Of a stretch of 64,000 bases of DNA, positions 51,576-62,212 are shown in pieces. This stretch comes from Ancylomarina salipaludis. Its GTDB lineage: Bacteria > Bacteroidota > Bacteroidia > Bacteroidales > Marinifilaceae. Position 1 is the first letter of the stretch; each line of letters opens with the position of its first letter. Both the position numbers and the translations under genes were made by a program. The stretch covers positions 186,001 through 250,000 of the forward strand of contig NZ_SAXA01000003.1 in the NCBI RefSeq assembly GCF_004122035.1. Direction: 5' to 3'. The notes under the pieces were generated by a model. It was not told the origin of the DNA. It ran no database searches and saw only the letters and a list, made by a program, of their open reading frames with translations.

Positions 51576-54500
51576 TTAAAGTTTAATCTTCCAAAGCAAA
51601 TCGAAGCCTGATTTACTCCCCTCGTTGGAAGCTTGCAAAAGTAGAGAACGAATGATATGATATTCAATAATCAATCGATAAGGCACCAACTGCTTGTTTT
51701 CACTATCGATAGAAAAAAGTTGAGAGTAGCTCATATATAAATCATTGGTAATATATTTTCCAAAGGTTACAGCTCCGGTTTCCCAGTTGTCTTCGCCACT
51801 GATCTCTATTGTATCCAAGCCTAGATTTTTGGCAATTAATTTCTGAAAAAGGTTTGATACTTGTGAGTATATCAATGATTTTGCCTGATTGTTTTGACTC
51901 GATATCTGCCCCTGCTCACTACTGGCCAGTTCATCCATTTTTTTTCCAAATAGAAGGTAGGCAATTGCATCTTTTTCTTCAAGATATTCATTGTTTAAGC
52001 TAAAAGCGAATGTTGGATTTTTTAATGTTCCGCTTATCTTAAGTTCCAGTAATTTTGAGTTTCTATTGACATCTCGGAATTTATAGTTCATCACAATATC
52101 AATATTAGGGTCAATTTCAGATCCACCTCGAAGATCAATATCTCCTTTGCTTATTTTGAATCTCCGTCCGGATATTTCTACTGAACCTCTGACTAATGTG
52201 ATGTTGCCGAAAAATTGGGGTTCATCTTTTGTTTTGATCATTTTTATGAGACCCGATAATTCGAGTTGCATATTAGTGCCAATGACCCATGTGTTTTTGG
52301 GAATATCGATATTAAATTCACCACGGAGATTCTTAAAAAAAAGATTATGAATAAGAATTAACGAATCGACCGTTTTTTTGCTACTGTCAGCCTTAAGCTT
52401 CATTTTTGCGTCTTCCTCTAATGCTGCGATTAATAGCGGTGTATCGAGTGATTTCACAGAAGAGTCTTCGATAAAAGGGTCGATATTAATTTTGCTTCGT
52501 ACAAGGGTTAAACCTCCCGAAATAATAGGCTTTTTAATACTTCCCTTCAGTTGGGCATCGGCATTAAAAGTTAGCTGCGTATAGTATGATTTGAGGGCTG
52601 TAAAGTTATTAGCTTCCAGGTGTAAGTTGATATCGTGTATAACATCTCTCATGTTTTTGGGTAATTTAGCTTTTCCTTTTATTGACAAATATCCCTTATC
52701 TCCTGAGGCTATATAAAGCGAGTCCAAATTCATTTCATCCTTATTTAGTGAAAAGGACAGGTTTATTTTTTCGTAATTAATACCATGCTTTTGCATTTTA
52801 AAAAGGCCCTCGCTTAAATTGAAGTCACCCTTAAAATCGATTTTATTATGCTCTATTTTGGCTTCAATTTCGGTATTTAGTTTCCCACCCATTTTCTGCC
52901 CCTCGTCTGTTATCAGTTCGGTGAATTGTGATAAATCAAGATCCGTTGTTTTAAGGCGTAAATAGTTTTCTTTTTCGGCAGAAATAAGATATATCGAATC
53001 TTTTAGTGAAAGATGAACAGGCAAGTAAGCTTCTGTTTTTAAAAGAGTCGTGTTGTTTCTAATTAAAATTCCTTCGTGTTTGAGTTGCTCCTTTTTGTAG
53101 TCGAATTTAAAATAAAGAGAATCGAGGCTAAATGTACCAAAGTGTCCTTTTACAAGAGATAATTTGCTTGTTATTTCTGGCTCTGACGCATTCCCTTTTA
53201 GTATCAGATTTCCATTTATTTCTCCGGATAAAGGGTAGGGAATAAGTCGATTTAGTTCAGGAATATGGGCGAGTTGTATGTTCGTGAGTTCGAGTTTTAA
53301 ATCTTCTTCCCCCTTAAAAGAGTAGGTTCCATTGAGTCGGATATATTGATCTTTTGAAACGAAATTGACATCGGTAAATTTCAGTTCATGGGGCTTAAAA
53401 ATAAATTGAGCGGTATCTTTTTCGTTTTTCCAATGCTGAGAGAATGCGTTGAGTGAAAATTGCGATACTTGAACAAGTATACTGTCCTTTTTGCTTACAC
53501 GCAGATGTGTATTGAGTTCGATAGAATCGCCTGATTGTATTTTATAAACGCCGTTGAGTACGTTGTTTTTTATGGTTTGTTCGCTTTTAAAATGACTTAT
53601 AGCTAGGTTTTTGCCCACTTCTATTTCATCGATCTCCAAATCAGAGCTTCCGTTTAATATCTCGTTTATAAGTGATAAATGGGCTTCTCCACTAAGGCTT
53701 TCTAGTTTTAAAGTATCATAATGAAATTTTGATAAATGAAGTTTCGAATACAGTAGTAAACTATCCTGTTTACCCGATATTTTACCCTCAATTTGTCCTG
53801 TCCCATTTATATCAGGAAGTCTAACAAAGGACGATAGAGAATTTAAGGATTTAAGCTGAATTTTATACAGCCACCTGTGTTTATTATTTATATTTCCTTT
53901 GCCATCGGCTTCAATATCAATGTCATTACTTTTAAGAAGAAGCGTGTCGATATTGTAATTCCCTTGTGAAATATGCCCCAGAAGCTCAGCTTCGTTTATT
54001 TTAAAACCATTAATGCGTGAGGGGGCTATTTTCAGGGCTAGTTGACTTTCCATTTTCTGAGGCTCGCGTCCAACACCTTTAAGATTTATGTGGGCATTTA
54101 TGTTTGTGTGTAATTTTTTTTGTTGGATGATGCGTCCCATATCAACTCGCTGTAAGTCAGAGCTTAGCTGATAGGTCATACGATCGAAAAGATTTATGAC
54201 CTTTGCTTTCATGTTAAACTGACCAAACAAACTTGAAACGTTTGTTTGTACTGAAAGAGAATCACCTTGCTTGTTAACAGATAGGTTCATTGAGTCTAAA
54301 GGGTAGCGATCCATCTGGCTTCCTTTAAATTGAGATTGAATCGTAAACCGACTGTCTTTAGGACTGAGATTTTGGCCTTTAACAAACAGCTGTCCGTTTA
54401 TATTTGTTTGTAAATTGTTATTGGCAAGCCAATGTCCCAGATTAAATTGTTTGCTATTTAACTGAGCTTGATAGCTGGCATTACGATTTAAACTCGTAAT

Positions 54501-55412
54501 ACTGCCTGTAAGACTTATATTTTGAGATTGTTCTTTAATTCTAATATCGAAATTTGATGCTTGATTCTCATTATGGATATTTAGTTTTATTTCTGGAGCC
54601 CCCTGTATTTTTTGATCGATAAAGGGCTGAAATTCTTCTAAGGCAATGGGGCTGAACCGAGCATCTATTTTTCCTTCTAAAATCGTGTTGAGAGGAATTT
54701 CTGCATTTGCTGATAAGGACGATTTTGGGGTTTTAAGCTCTAAGTTATCAAGTTTAAATAGAGTAGGGCTGAATAGAATATCTGTTGTTAAACTAAGCAC
54801 TTCAAAATTGGGATTTTCACATTTGAAATTGAAGCTTTGCAGTTTTATATTGCTGCTGTCAGAACTTATTTTTGCCGATATCCGGCCATTGAAAGCTATG
54901 GTTTTAGGGATTTTAGTTGAATCGGGAAAGTTTAAAAAAACAGTACTGCGTTCTAGTTCAAATTTTCTTAGATCAATATTTAGTGGCAGAGATTTATCAG
55001 GCTTATCCTCGTCCTTATCCTTGTTATTTTGTTTTATTAGGTTTTGGATAGAAATAGAATGATCTTCGTCTTCAAAAATATATAGATTTAACGAATCGAT
55101 TTCGATCGCTTTTAGTAGGAGTGTTTTATGGATCAGTGTTTTCAGGTTCCACTCTGCTTTAAGATAATGAAGATAGATAACACGATTGTTCATGCTATCT
55201 TTCACCTCAAGTTTGTGTAGTTCTATGCCCGAAAAAATATTTCCCTCCAGGGAGGCTATATTTAAACTGCCGTGTATTGCCTGACTAGCATAAAGCTCTA
55301 TGGTTCTTTTCAGATTATTCCTAAAACTGTTGCTTTGGGTATAAAGCAATAGGATACCAATTAGGAATAAAATGAGACAACAAGAGATGAATGCTATTTT
55401 TCTTTTCTTCAT
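51576..55412 (-). CDS. tamB: TamB-family translocation and assembly protein
   Basis: A 1278-residue protein anchored by one N-terminal membrane segment (about 7-25) and composed of repeated beta-strand segments, as in TamB/AsmA-like bridge proteins that link the inner and outer membranes and carry lipids or assist outer-membrane protein insertion. The C-terminal DUF490 region contains SKGDIDLRGGSEIDPNIDI, YLLFGKKMDEL and EYHIIRSLLLQASNEGSKSGFDLLWK, typical of TamB. The BamA-family gene lies 31 bases upstream on the same strand, forming the usual TamA-TamB pair. Confidence 0.9.
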   Translation of the reverse strand: MKKRKIAFISCCLILFLIGILLLYTQSNSFRNNLKRTIELYASQAIHGSLNIASLEGNIFSGIELHKLEVKDSMNNRVIYLHYLKAEWNLKTLIHKTLLLKAIEIDSLNLYIFEDEDHSISIQNLIKQNNKDKDEDKPDKSLPLNIDLRKFELERSTVFLNFPDSTKIPKTIAFNGRISAKISSDSSNIKLQSFNFKCENPNFEVLSLTTDILFSPTLFKLDNLELKTPKSSLSANAEIPLNTILEGKIDARFSPIALEEFQPFIDQKIQGAPEIKLNIHNENQASNFDIRIKEQSQNISLTGSITSLNRNASYQAQLNSKQFNLGHWLANNNLQTNINGQLFVKGQNLSPKDSRFTIQSQFKGSQMDRYPLDSMNLSVNKQGDSLSVQTNVSSLFGQFNMKAKVINLFDRMTYQLSSDLQRVDMGRIIQQKKLHTNINAHINLKGVGREPQKMESQLALKIAPSRINGFKINEAELLGHISQGNYNIDTLLLKSNDIDIEADGKGNINNKHRWLYKIQLKSLNSLSSFVRLPDINGTGQIEGKISGKQDSLLLYSKLHLSKFHYDTLKLESLSGEAHLSLINEILNGSSDLEIDEIEVGKNLAISHFKSEQTIKNNVLNGVYKIQSGDSIELNTHLRVSKKDSILVQVSQFSLNAFSQHWKNEKDTAQFIFKPHELKFTDVNFVSKDQYIRLNGTYSFKGEEDLKLELTNIQLAHIPELNRLIPYPLSGEINGNLILKGNASEPEITSKLSLVKGHFGTFSLDSLYFKFDYKKEQLKHEGILIRNNTTLLKTEAYLPVHLSLKDSIYLISAEKENYLRLKTTDLDLSQFTELITDEGQKMGGKLNTEIEAKIEHNKIDFKGDFNLSEGLFKMQKHGINYEKINLSFSLNKDEMNLDSLYIASGDKGYLSIKGKAKLPKNMRDVIHDINLHLEANNFTALKSYYTQLTFNADAQLKGSIKKPIISGGLTLVRSKINIDPFIEDSSVKSLDTPLLIAALEEDAKMKLKADSSKKTVDSLILIHNLFFKNLRGEFNIDIPKNTWVIGTNMQLELSGLIKMIKTKDEPQFFGNITLVRGSVEISGRRFKISKGDIDLRGGSEIDPNIDIVMNYKFRDVNRNSKLLELKISGTLKNPTFAFSLNNEYLEEKDAIAYLLFGKKMDELASSEQGQISSQNNQAKSLIYSQVSNLFQKLIAKNLGLDTIEISGEDNWETGAVTFGKYITNDLYMSYSQLFSIDSENKQLVPYRLIIEYHIIRSLLLQASNEGSKSGFDLLWKIKL

Positions 55413-55443
55413 AAATTTGCTGTTGTATTTTCAATACCCATGC

Positions 55444-57255
55444 TTAGAAAGCATGACCAAAAGTGATATATAACTGCATTTTAAAAGTATCCCATACAGG
55501 TGCTGCAACATCGAGGCGAAGAGGACCAATGGGTGTATTGTAACGTAAACCTATTCCAAAACCATATTTAAGATCGTTTAAACGATATTGGCCCGAATCA
55601 GCCCAAACATTTCCAGCATCGCCCAGTAAAACGCCTTCCAAAGCGTTGTAAATAGGGAATCGAGCTTCGATACTCATCTCTAACATGCTGTTACCCCCAA
55701 TGGTTTCAGAACTTTTATCGGTATTGGCACTTATCGAATTTCTTTGGTAGGCCCTTATCGAATTTCCTCCTCCCAAAAGGAAACGGTCTTCAATGGGCGT
55801 TAAATTCGTTTTATTGGTTGATGCGATATAGCCCATGCGTAATTGGCTAGCAAAAACCCACCTCCTCCAAAGTGGTTGATATGTTCTTCCATCCAATAGG
55901 AGTTTAAAATATGGATAATCCGTCTTAATACCCAATCCATTATAACTGGTTAAACTTTGAGCATACCATCCGCTTGTCGGGCTAAAATAATTGTCAACAT
56001 TCCGATATTGGTAACCCCATATAAGACCTGATTTTTGCCTAACTCCTTCGATAATTTCAGAATTTGCATCACTGCTTTCAAGAGTTATAGTCACATCTGA
56101 CGATTCAATATTATAAGTTAAGAAAGTTGATGCTTTTCTATTTAGCTTTTTTTCAAGAGTGAAGTTGGTGCCTAGTCGTTCAACATTATAGCTTCGTTCT
56201 CGTTCTTTATTGTAGTATGGATTCCAAATAAAATCGATTTTATCGGCAAATATATTGGGCTGTCGAAATTTAAGATACATATTTATCGGCTCAAAATAGG
56301 AGGTTTTAATCCCTAGATTTAATTGCCTGATTCCTCCTAAAAAAGCTCTTTTTGTTAGCAATATTTGAGCCCTTATCCTATCCTCAGTACCATATCCAAG
56401 CCCCAGATTAAGGTCCCATTTGTTCAATTCTTCCAGTTTAACTTTATAGTCGATAATATGGGGTTGTGTGGAATCTTTCTCGGGGCTGATTGTAATGTAT
56501 TTAAATAACTGCATATTAAAAGCACGACTTTGAGCCTCGTTAAGCTTTTCTGCTGAAAACACATCTCCTGATTTTAAATTTATTCTTTTCGACAGAAGTT
56601 TTTTTGAAACCTGTTTCAGTCCTTCAAAACTAATTTTCCCGTTCACATACTTATCTCCTTGCGAAACCTTAATTTTGACATCCACTGTTTTATTTGTGGT
56701 ATCTATTTTAAATAAAGCTTTGGTTTGAGCATACACATATCCTTGATTCCTGAATGAGTTTTGGGCACTCTCCATTAAATTGTATATAGCCTTATCAGTA
56801 AATATGTCATTCGTTTTTGCAAGCTTCTGTTTGGGTAATATCTTCAAGATATTTTTTTCTTCAAAACTGTCCGATTTCTCTATTTCCCAGGCGAAGGATT
56901 TAATTCGTGTAGGTGAATTCTCGCTTATTATAAAATAGACGCGCACACTCATCTTTTTCTCGTCAACAACAAGGCTATCTCTTATCTTAACGTCTATATA
57001 ACCTTGTGATTGATATATTTTATGAAGGTTGTCTAAATCTTTAACGGCTAATTCCTCCTGGTAGGTAGAGGATTTTTTCCAGAATTGTAATTTGCCAAAC
57101 ACATTCTTTGCTTTCAAAGAAGTGACGTTTTTCAGTTCGCTTGATTTTATGTGATTATTTCCCTTAAAATCAACCTTCTTTAATTTATATTCTTCTTGAG
57201 CGGAAGAAGAAAAAGGAAGGAATAGTGATATTATAAGGATGAATTTTTTAATCAT
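55444..57255 (-). CDS. BamA/TamA-family outer membrane protein
   Basis: A 603-residue Omp85 protein starting at ATG 57255 (MIKKFILIISLFLPF); an upstream in-frame ATG adds a non-hydrophobic leader and is rejected. Signal peptide ends SSSAQ-EE. Several POTRA-like domains occupy about 30-290 (VDFKGNNHIKSSELK, ISFEGLKQVSKKLLSK). The C-terminal barrel has the RFLLGGGNSIRAYQRNSIS signature (the strand-6 loop of Omp85) and ends FGHAF with a terminal aromatic. It is not a lipoprotein, unlike the TamL type of Bacteroidota, and it is paired with tamB downstream. Confidence 0.88.
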   Translation of the reverse strand: MIKKFILIISLFLPFSSSAQEEYKLKKVDFKGNNHIKSSELKNVTSLKAKNVFGKLQFWKKSSTYQEELAVKDLDNLHKIYQSQGYIDVKIRDSLVVDEKKMSVRVYFIISENSPTRIKSFAWEIEKSDSFEEKNILKILPKQKLAKTNDIFTDKAIYNLMESAQNSFRNQGYVYAQTKALFKIDTTNKTVDVKIKVSQGDKYVNGKISFEGLKQVSKKLLSKRINLKSGDVFSAEKLNEAQSRAFNMQLFKYITISPEKDSTQPHIIDYKVKLEELNKWDLNLGLGYGTEDRIRAQILLTKRAFLGGIRQLNLGIKTSYFEPINMYLKFRQPNIFADKIDFIWNPYYNKERERSYNVERLGTNFTLEKKLNRKASTFLTYNIESSDVTITLESSDANSEIIEGVRQKSGLIWGYQYRNVDNYFSPTSGWYAQSLTSYNGLGIKTDYPYFKLLLDGRTYQPLWRRWVFASQLRMGYIASTNKTNLTPIEDRFLLGGGNSIRAYQRNSISANTDKSSETIGGNSMLEMSIEARFPIYNALEGVLLGDAGNVWADSGQYRLNDLKYGFGIGLRYNTPIGPLRLDVAAPVWDTFKMQLYITFGHAF

Positions 57256-57773
57256 TTCCCAAGTTAGTTTCAATAATTTAGCTTGTTTTGTTCGATACAA
57301 AACGATTAAATTTAACTTTTGGTTGAGTACAAGCCTTACTGTTTTTGTATTCTTTTATCTTAGCAATTGGATGTACGACCTTTAAAAAATAATTGCAACT
57401 TGATTCTAATAGATTAAATGTACAGGTATTCATGATTATAACCATGAATTGAGGGGTGTTTTTTTGACGGTGATATTTTATGGAGGAATTACTTTGTTTT
57501 TATTCTTAAATGAATGATTTAGATTACTCACAGGTTGATTTTATCCCAACTGTGGATAAATCCTACCATATTCAATGCCCTGTTTTCAAAACCTCTTTTC
57601 TTTTGTGCCTGTATTATTATTTACAGATATCATCACGACAAATAGTATGGGGTTGAGCAATACTTTGGGTAAGTTTCTGAAATCCCAAATAAAAACTTAT
57701 TTTTAGGTTCTTCTATTTATGATAGGGCGTACTCAGGAAGGAAAAGGAGAACGGCCTTTATTGAACTTTAAAA
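57256..57773. other. Intergenic region
   Basis: Some 500 bases between divergent genes. No gene or RNA was recognised. It contains TTATCCCAA (57541-57549) and TGTGGATAA (57551-57559), the latter a perfect DnaA-box sequence in reverse orientation; too isolated to call an origin. Confidence 0.4.
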
Positions 57774-58139
57774 ATGAGTGTGATGAGTCAAACTAAAGAA
57801 CTGGTTGATTATTATTTAGAGAAAAAGAAATCGGGGATGGATTTCTCCGAAATAAAAAAAGAGCTGAAAGCAAAAAATATTGATGAAGCTCAAATCAAAA
57901 ATATTGTAGCAGAGATTGATGCCAGGGTATTGGAAAATGTTCAAACCTCAGGTAAAATGAAACCTAAAGATTTGCGTATGATTGGTTATGTCCTGATGCT
58001 AATTGGAGGTGGGTTGACTTTTGCTGTATATTTTAAACTTTTGGTTTTAGGTAAGTTCTTATTTGCAGCTTATGGTCCTGTTATCATTGGTTACATCCTT
58101 GTTGTTATGGCCCGTCGTCAGCAAAATAAATTAAAGTAA
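57774..58139 (+). CDS. Small membrane protein, hypothetical
   Basis: A 121-residue protein. The first ~65 residues are a soluble helical region (ELVDYYLEKKKSGMDFSEIKKELKAKNI), followed by two hydrophobic segments at about 70-85 and 90-115 and a basic end (ARRQQNKLK). No known domain is recognised, though the N-terminal pattern resembles short helical adaptor sequences. An in-frame ATG at 57783 is an alternative start. A 27-base gap separates it from the next gene, so they may form a small operon. Confidence 0.7.
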   Translation: MSVMSQTKELVDYYLEKKKSGMDFSEIKKELKAKNIDEAQIKNIVAEIDARVLENVQTSGKMKPKDLRMIGYVLMLIGGGLTFAVYFKLLVLGKFLFAAYGPVIIGYILVVMARRQQNKLK

Positions 58140-58166
58140 TCGAAAATATTTAAAAATCATTGAGAT

Positions 58167-58481
58167 ATGGATATTAGAAAAAATGAAAGCCAATTGGTTT
58201 GTATTGCTAAGTTTATAGCCCTTCCGGGTGAGGTGAATGAGTTGATTCAGAAGTTACATGCTTTGATTCCCGTTACACTTCAGGAGGGAGGATGTATTCG
58301 TTACGAATTGAATCAGTGTATTGAGGATGAGAATCGAATCACTTTTATTGAGAAATGGTTTGATGAGAAGACTTTTAATGAACATTGTGCTAAACCTTAT
58401 ATTGCCGATTTTTTTAATGAAGGAAACCCATTTCATGTTAAGGAGTTTGAAGTGACGCTTCATAAGCAAATTTTACCATAG
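58167..58481 (+). CDS. Antibiotic biosynthesis monooxygenase (ABM) domain protein
   Basis: A 104-residue ferredoxin-like fold protein of the ABM/YgiN group. It contains CIAKFIALPGEVNELIQKL, then GCIRYELNQC, FIEKWFDEKTFNEH and PYIADFF, the usual order of conserved Glu/Trp/His segments. Members act as small quinol monooxygenases or heme-degrading-like enzymes; function here is unspecified. It follows the small membrane protein by 27 bases and is convergent with the carboxylase genes across a terminator. Confidence 0.88.
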   Translation: MDIRKNESQLVCIAKFIALPGEVNELIQKLHALIPVTLQEGGCIRYELNQCIEDENRITFIEKWFDEKTFNEHCAKPYIADFFNEGNPFHVKEFEVTLHKQILP

Positions 58482-58504
58482 AGTAAAATGGAAACGAAAA
58501 AGAG

Positions 58505-58543
58505 AAGGCTACTGAATTTTGAGTTCAGTAGCCTTATTTTTTT
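58505..58543. terminator. Terminator between the ABM gene and the carboxylase operon
   Basis: AAGGCTACTGAA (58505-58516) pairs with TTCAGTAGCCTT (58524-58535), followed by T-rich sequence; it lies between convergent stops at 58481 and 58556. Confidence 0.85.
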
Positions 58544-58555
58544 GTAATTGATATT

Positions 58556-60091
58556 TTAAAGAGGAATGTTTCCGTGTTTTTTTGGAGGATTGTGTTCGCT
58601 CTTATTGCGACACATTTCCAAAGCCTGAATTAGCTTGTAACGCGATTGCTTAGGCTGAATCACTTCGTCGATATACCCCATTTCAGCGGCTTTATAAGGA
58701 TTGGCAAACTTATCCCGATAGTCTTCAATGGCTGCTGCTCTTTCTTCATCACTTAGATTTTTAGTCATGATATTCACGGCGCCTTCGGCCCCCATTACGG
58801 CAATTTCACCTGTTGGGAAAGCGTAATTGATATCGGCTCCAATGTGCTTGGAAGCCATCACATCGTAAGCCCCACCATAAGCTTTCCGGGTAATTAGGGT
58901 AATTTTAGGAACGGTAGCTTCGGCAAAAGCATACAGAAGTTTTGCGCCATGTTTGATAATTCCACCATATTCTTGTTCGGTTCCGGGTAGGAACCCAGGG
59001 ACATCAACAAAAGTAACCAGTGGAATATTAAAGGCATCGCAAAAGCGAACAAAACGCGCGGCTTTAATTGACGAATTGATATCCAGAACACCAGCCAAAA
59101 ATGCAGGATTGTTAGCTACAATACCCACTGGTTGTCCTCCCAAACGAGCAAATCCAATGGTGATGTTTTGTGCATAAAGGGGCATCAATTCAAAGAAATT
59201 CTTATCATCTACAACCGTTTCGATGATGTCTTTAATATTATAAGGTTTGTTGGGATCAGCAGGAACGATCTGTTGCAACTTTTCGTCTTCACGATGAATA
59301 TTGTCTGTACAGGGTTTCATCGGTGGATCTTCCATATTATTCGATGGCAAAAAGGTCATTAACTCTCTTAGCATCATCATGGCCTGTTCATCGTCATCAG
59401 CAACCAAATGTGCCACACCTGATTTTGAGTTGTGTGTAATAGCACCGCCCAATTCGTCTTTTGTAACCTCCTCGTGCGTCACCGTTTTAATCACATCGGG
59501 TCCCGTTACAAACATATAGGAGGTATCTTTTACCATCATGATAAAATCGGTAAGGGCAGGGGAGTAAACGGCACCACCAGCGCAAGGCCCCATAATGGCT
59601 GAGATTTGTGGAATAACTCCTGAGCCACGAACGTTTTGGTAGAAAATGTCAGCATAGCCGGCAAGAGATTGAACCCCTTCCTGAATACGTGCTCCACCTG
59701 AATCGTTTAGACCGATAATGGGTGCCCCCATTTTCATGGCAAGCTTGGTCACTTTTACAATTTTGTCTGCATTTGCACTGCTGAGTGAACCTCCAAAAAC
59801 GGTAAAGTCTTGCGCAAAAACATAGCAAAGTCGACCATCAATTTTACCGTAACCTGAGACGACTCCATCGCCCAGAATCTTATTTTTTTCCATCCCAAAA
59901 TCACTGGAACGGTGTGTCACCATTTTGTCGATTTCGGTAAAAGTATCCGGATCCATCAGATCTAAAATCCTTTCGCGTGCCGTTTTTTTGCCACCGGCAT
60001 GGTGTTTTGCAATTCGTTCTTCGCCACCACCCAGTTCGGCAGTTTTACTCAGGGTTTCAAATTTTTTTATTTTATCTTCTATAGTAAGCAT
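58556..60091 (-). CDS. pccB: Acyl-CoA (propionyl-CoA type) carboxylase, carboxyltransferase subunit
   Basis: Transfers the carboxyl group from biotin to acyl-CoA; with the two following genes on this strand it forms a biotin-dependent carboxylase, likely propionyl-CoA to methylmalonyl-CoA. The 511-residue subunit has [21 protein letters not shown] (first carboxyltransferase half), [13 protein letters not shown], and [26 protein letters not shown] and [11 protein letters not shown] in the second half, characteristic of the PccB/methylmalonyl-CoA carboxyltransferase family. Order on the strand is biotin carboxylase, carrier protein, this subunit. Confidence 0.93.
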   Translation of the reverse strand: MLTIEDKIKKFETLSKTAELGGGEERIAKHHAGGKKTARERILDLMDPDTFTEIDKMVTHRSSDFGMEKNKILGDGVVSGYGKIDGRLCYVFAQDFTVFGGSLSSANADKIVKVTKLAMKMGAPIIGLNDSGGARIQEGVQSLAGYADIFYQNVRGSGVIPQISAIMGPCAGGAVYSPALTDFIMMVKDTSYMFVTGPDVIKTVTHEEVTKDELGGAITHNSKSGVAHLVADDDEQAMMMLRELMTFLPSNNMEDPPMKPCTDNIHREDEKLQQIVPADPNKPYNIKDIIETVVDDKNFFELMPLYAQNITIGFARLGGQPVGIVANNPAFLAGVLDINSSIKAARFVRFCDAFNIPLVTFVDVPGFLPGTEQEYGGIIKHGAKLLYAFAEATVPKITLITRKAYGGAYDVMASKHIGADINYAFPTGEIAVMGAEGAVNIMTKNLSDEERAAAIEDYRDKFANPYKAAEMGYIDEVIQPKQSRYKLIQALEMCRNKSEHNPPKKHGNIPL

Positions 60092-60157
60092 GATTCTTTT
60101 TTTTGTTGATAGGAATTGGAATATCGATGAGGAAATGATTCTAATTTCGTTTTTGAT

Positions 60158-60667
60158 TTATTCGATATGAACCAAAGCCTGATTGGCTTTGATTGTATCA
60201 TCTTCGTTGACAAAAATTTCAGAAATGATTCCATCTTTCCCTGCTTTGTATTCACTTTCCATTTTCATTGCTGAAATAATAATAAGGGTATCGCCCTTTT
60301 TGACTTCATCACCCAGATTAACGGGTATTTTAACAACCTTTCCAGGCATAGGTGAAGTGATAGTGCTTTGTTCATCTTGTAAATCAGCACCTTTTCGGGC
60401 CTGTAAATACTTGGTTTCAGCATCAATAATTTCAGCATCATACGAATGATAAAATGTATTGACGGCGTATTTCTTGGGAGAATCTGTATCAATCAGCTCA
60501 ACATTGTATGAACGACCTTTGAATAGAATGGAATAAATTCCTTTCTCAACCTGATAACAATCCAAATCGTATTCATTATCATCCACCATTATTTTTATCT
60601 GATTGCCTGATTCTGCTAGCAATTCGACTTTGGCAGTTCTATCGCCTAGTTTGATTTCCAGTGACAT
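60158..60667 (-). CDS. Biotin carboxyl carrier protein of the acyl-CoA carboxylase
   Basis: A 169-residue carrier with an N-terminal domain of ~90 residues and a C-terminal biotinyl domain. The biotin attachment site is AMKMES, Lys135, preceded by SPMPGKVVKIPVNLGDEV as in typical biotinyl domains. It shuttles the carboxyl group between the biotin carboxylase and the carboxyltransferase. It lies between those two genes in one operon; the gap to accC is 21 bases. Confidence 0.93.
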   Translation of the reverse strand: MSLEIKLGDRTAKVELLAESGNQIKIMVDDNEYDLDCYQVEKGIYSILFKGRSYNVELIDTDSPKKYAVNTFYHSYDAEIIDAETKYLQARKGADLQDEQSTITSPMPGKVVKIPVNLGDEVKKGDTLIIISAMKMESEYKAGKDGIISEIFVNEDDTIKANQALVHIE

Positions 60668-60688
60668 AATCTAAATTTAATATGTGGA

Positions 60689-62212
60689 TTAATTTTTGTT
60701 TGCTCGATGCATGGCCGATCGTCGACCAAATTCTTTCCATTTGGTGCCTGATGAGATACTATTGCTTCCATGTGCATTTTTAAGCTTGTCTTGATAATCG
60801 AGAAAAGCGGCTACTATGGCCAGATCTTCAAAGCGGCTTTTTGCCGAATCCGGAGCCATCAGGAAGTCCTCATTATTCTGAATAAAATGCGTGTCGTATT
60901 TTCCCTCTTTAAAATCAGGGCATTCCATGATTCGTTCAAGGAATTTTATTGAGGTCTTTACACCAGTAATTTTGTATTCGAACAAGGCGCGACTCATCCT
61001 TTCTATTGCTTCAGATCTGGTTCTAGCCCAAATCACAAGCTTTGAAATCATGGGGTCGTAATGAATTGGAATCTCATAACCTTCATAAACATAGCCATCA
61101 GTTCTAACACCAAGTCCCATGGGTTCTGTGATATGAGTAATCAGCCCGGGACTTGGCATAAAGTTGTTGTCGGTGTCTTCCGCATAAATTCGACATTCAA
61201 TAGAGTGTCCAAACTGGAATACATCTTCTTGTTTGATTTCCAGAGGGCGTCCTTCAGCAATTTGAATTTGTGCTTTTACCAGGTCGTAGCCTGTTACTCT
61301 TTCAGTGATCGGATGTTCAACCTGAAGCCGGGTGTTCATCTCTAAAAAGTAGTAGTTGTGATCGTTATCAACCAGAAATTCTATGGTTCCGGCTCCGTGA
61401 TAGTTTACAGCTTTGGCAGCTTCAACAGCAGATTGCCCCATTTTTTCCCTTAATTCGGGAGTCATTAGTGGAGAAGGAGTTTCCTCAACAACTTTTTGGT
61501 GTCGGCGTTGTACCGAGCATTCTCTTTCGCAAAGATGAATGACGTTGCCGTGTTGGTCACCAAGAATTTGAAATTCGATGTGATGAGGTGAGGATATGTA
61601 TTTTTCCACATAAACAGAATCGTCGCCAAATGAAGATTTGGCTTCAGAGCGGGCAGCACGAAGTGAGCTTAAGATATTTTCTTCTTTATCCACCATTCGC
61701 ATTCCTTTTCCACCACCTCCAGCCGAGGCTTTAATCATAACAGGAAGCCCGACTTCTTTAATAACTCTAAGAGCCATTTCATTATCTTTAAGATTTTCTT
61801 TGGTGCCGGGGACAACCGGAACACCTGAGTTAATCATCGTGGTACGGGCTGTAATTTTATCTCCCATTGTTGAGATAATCTCAGGGGTAGGACCTATAAA
61901 GATGATGCCTTCGTCCTGACATCTTTTCGAAAATTCAGCATTCTCACTTAAAAATCCATAGCCAGGATGTATGGCGTCAGCTTTTGATATTTTAGCTACT
62001 TCAATAATTTTTTCGATATTCAGGTAGCTTTCATTTGACGGAGCAGCTCCAATGGAGTAGGCATAGTTGGCATATCTAACGTGCATAGATGTTCTATCAA
62101 CGTCCGAATAAACCGCAATGGTTTGTATGCCGATTTCCCTACATGATCTCATAACTCTTAAGGCTATTTCACCTCTATTCGCTACAAGAACTCGTGTTAT
62201 TTTTTTGGTCAT
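60689..62212 (-). CDS. accC: Biotin carboxylase subunit
   Basis: Carboxylates biotin using ATP and bicarbonate. The 507-residue product has the biotin carboxylase order: VLVANRGEIALRVMRSCRE, the GYGFLSENAEFS loop, ATP-grasp KASAGGGGKGMRMV, and CSVQRRHQKVVEETPSP, HYHGAGTIEFL-type (here NYHGAGTIEFL) and EMNTRLQVEHPITE. It is the first gene of the operon and is expected to serve the acyl-CoA carboxylase encoded downstream rather than, or as well as, acetyl-CoA carboxylase. The C-terminal ~50 residues extend beyond the usual core. Confidence 0.94.
   Translation of the reverse strand: MTKKITRVLVANRGEIALRVMRSCREIGIQTIAVYSDVDRTSMHVRYANYAYSIGAAPSNESYLNIEKIIEVAKISKADAIHPGYGFLSENAEFSKRCQDEGIIFIGPTPEIISTMGDKITARTTMINSGVPVVPGTKENLKDNEMALRVIKEVGLPVMIKASAGGGGKGMRMVDKEENILSSLRAARSEAKSSFGDDSVYVEKYISSPHHIEFQILGDQHGNVIHLCERECSVQRRHQKVVEETPSPLMTPELREKMGQSAVEAAKAVNYHGAGTIEFLVDNDHNYYFLEMNTRLQVEHPITERVTGYDLVKAQIQIAEGRPLEIKQEDVFQFGHSIECRIYAEDTDNNFMPSPGLITHITEPMGLGVRTDGYVYEGYEIPIHYDPMISKLVIWARTRSEAIERMSRALFEYKITGVKTSIKFLERIMECPDFKEGKYDTHFIQNNEDFLMAPDSAKSRFEDLAIVAAFLDYQDKLKNAHGSNSISSGTKWKEFGRRSAMHRANKN

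Noticed and set aside
57541-57559. Origin of replication suggested by a perfect DnaA box
   Set aside because: Only one perfect box and one partial box, no cluster, no dnaA/dnaN or gidA genes nearby, and no AT-rich unwinding pattern beyond background.
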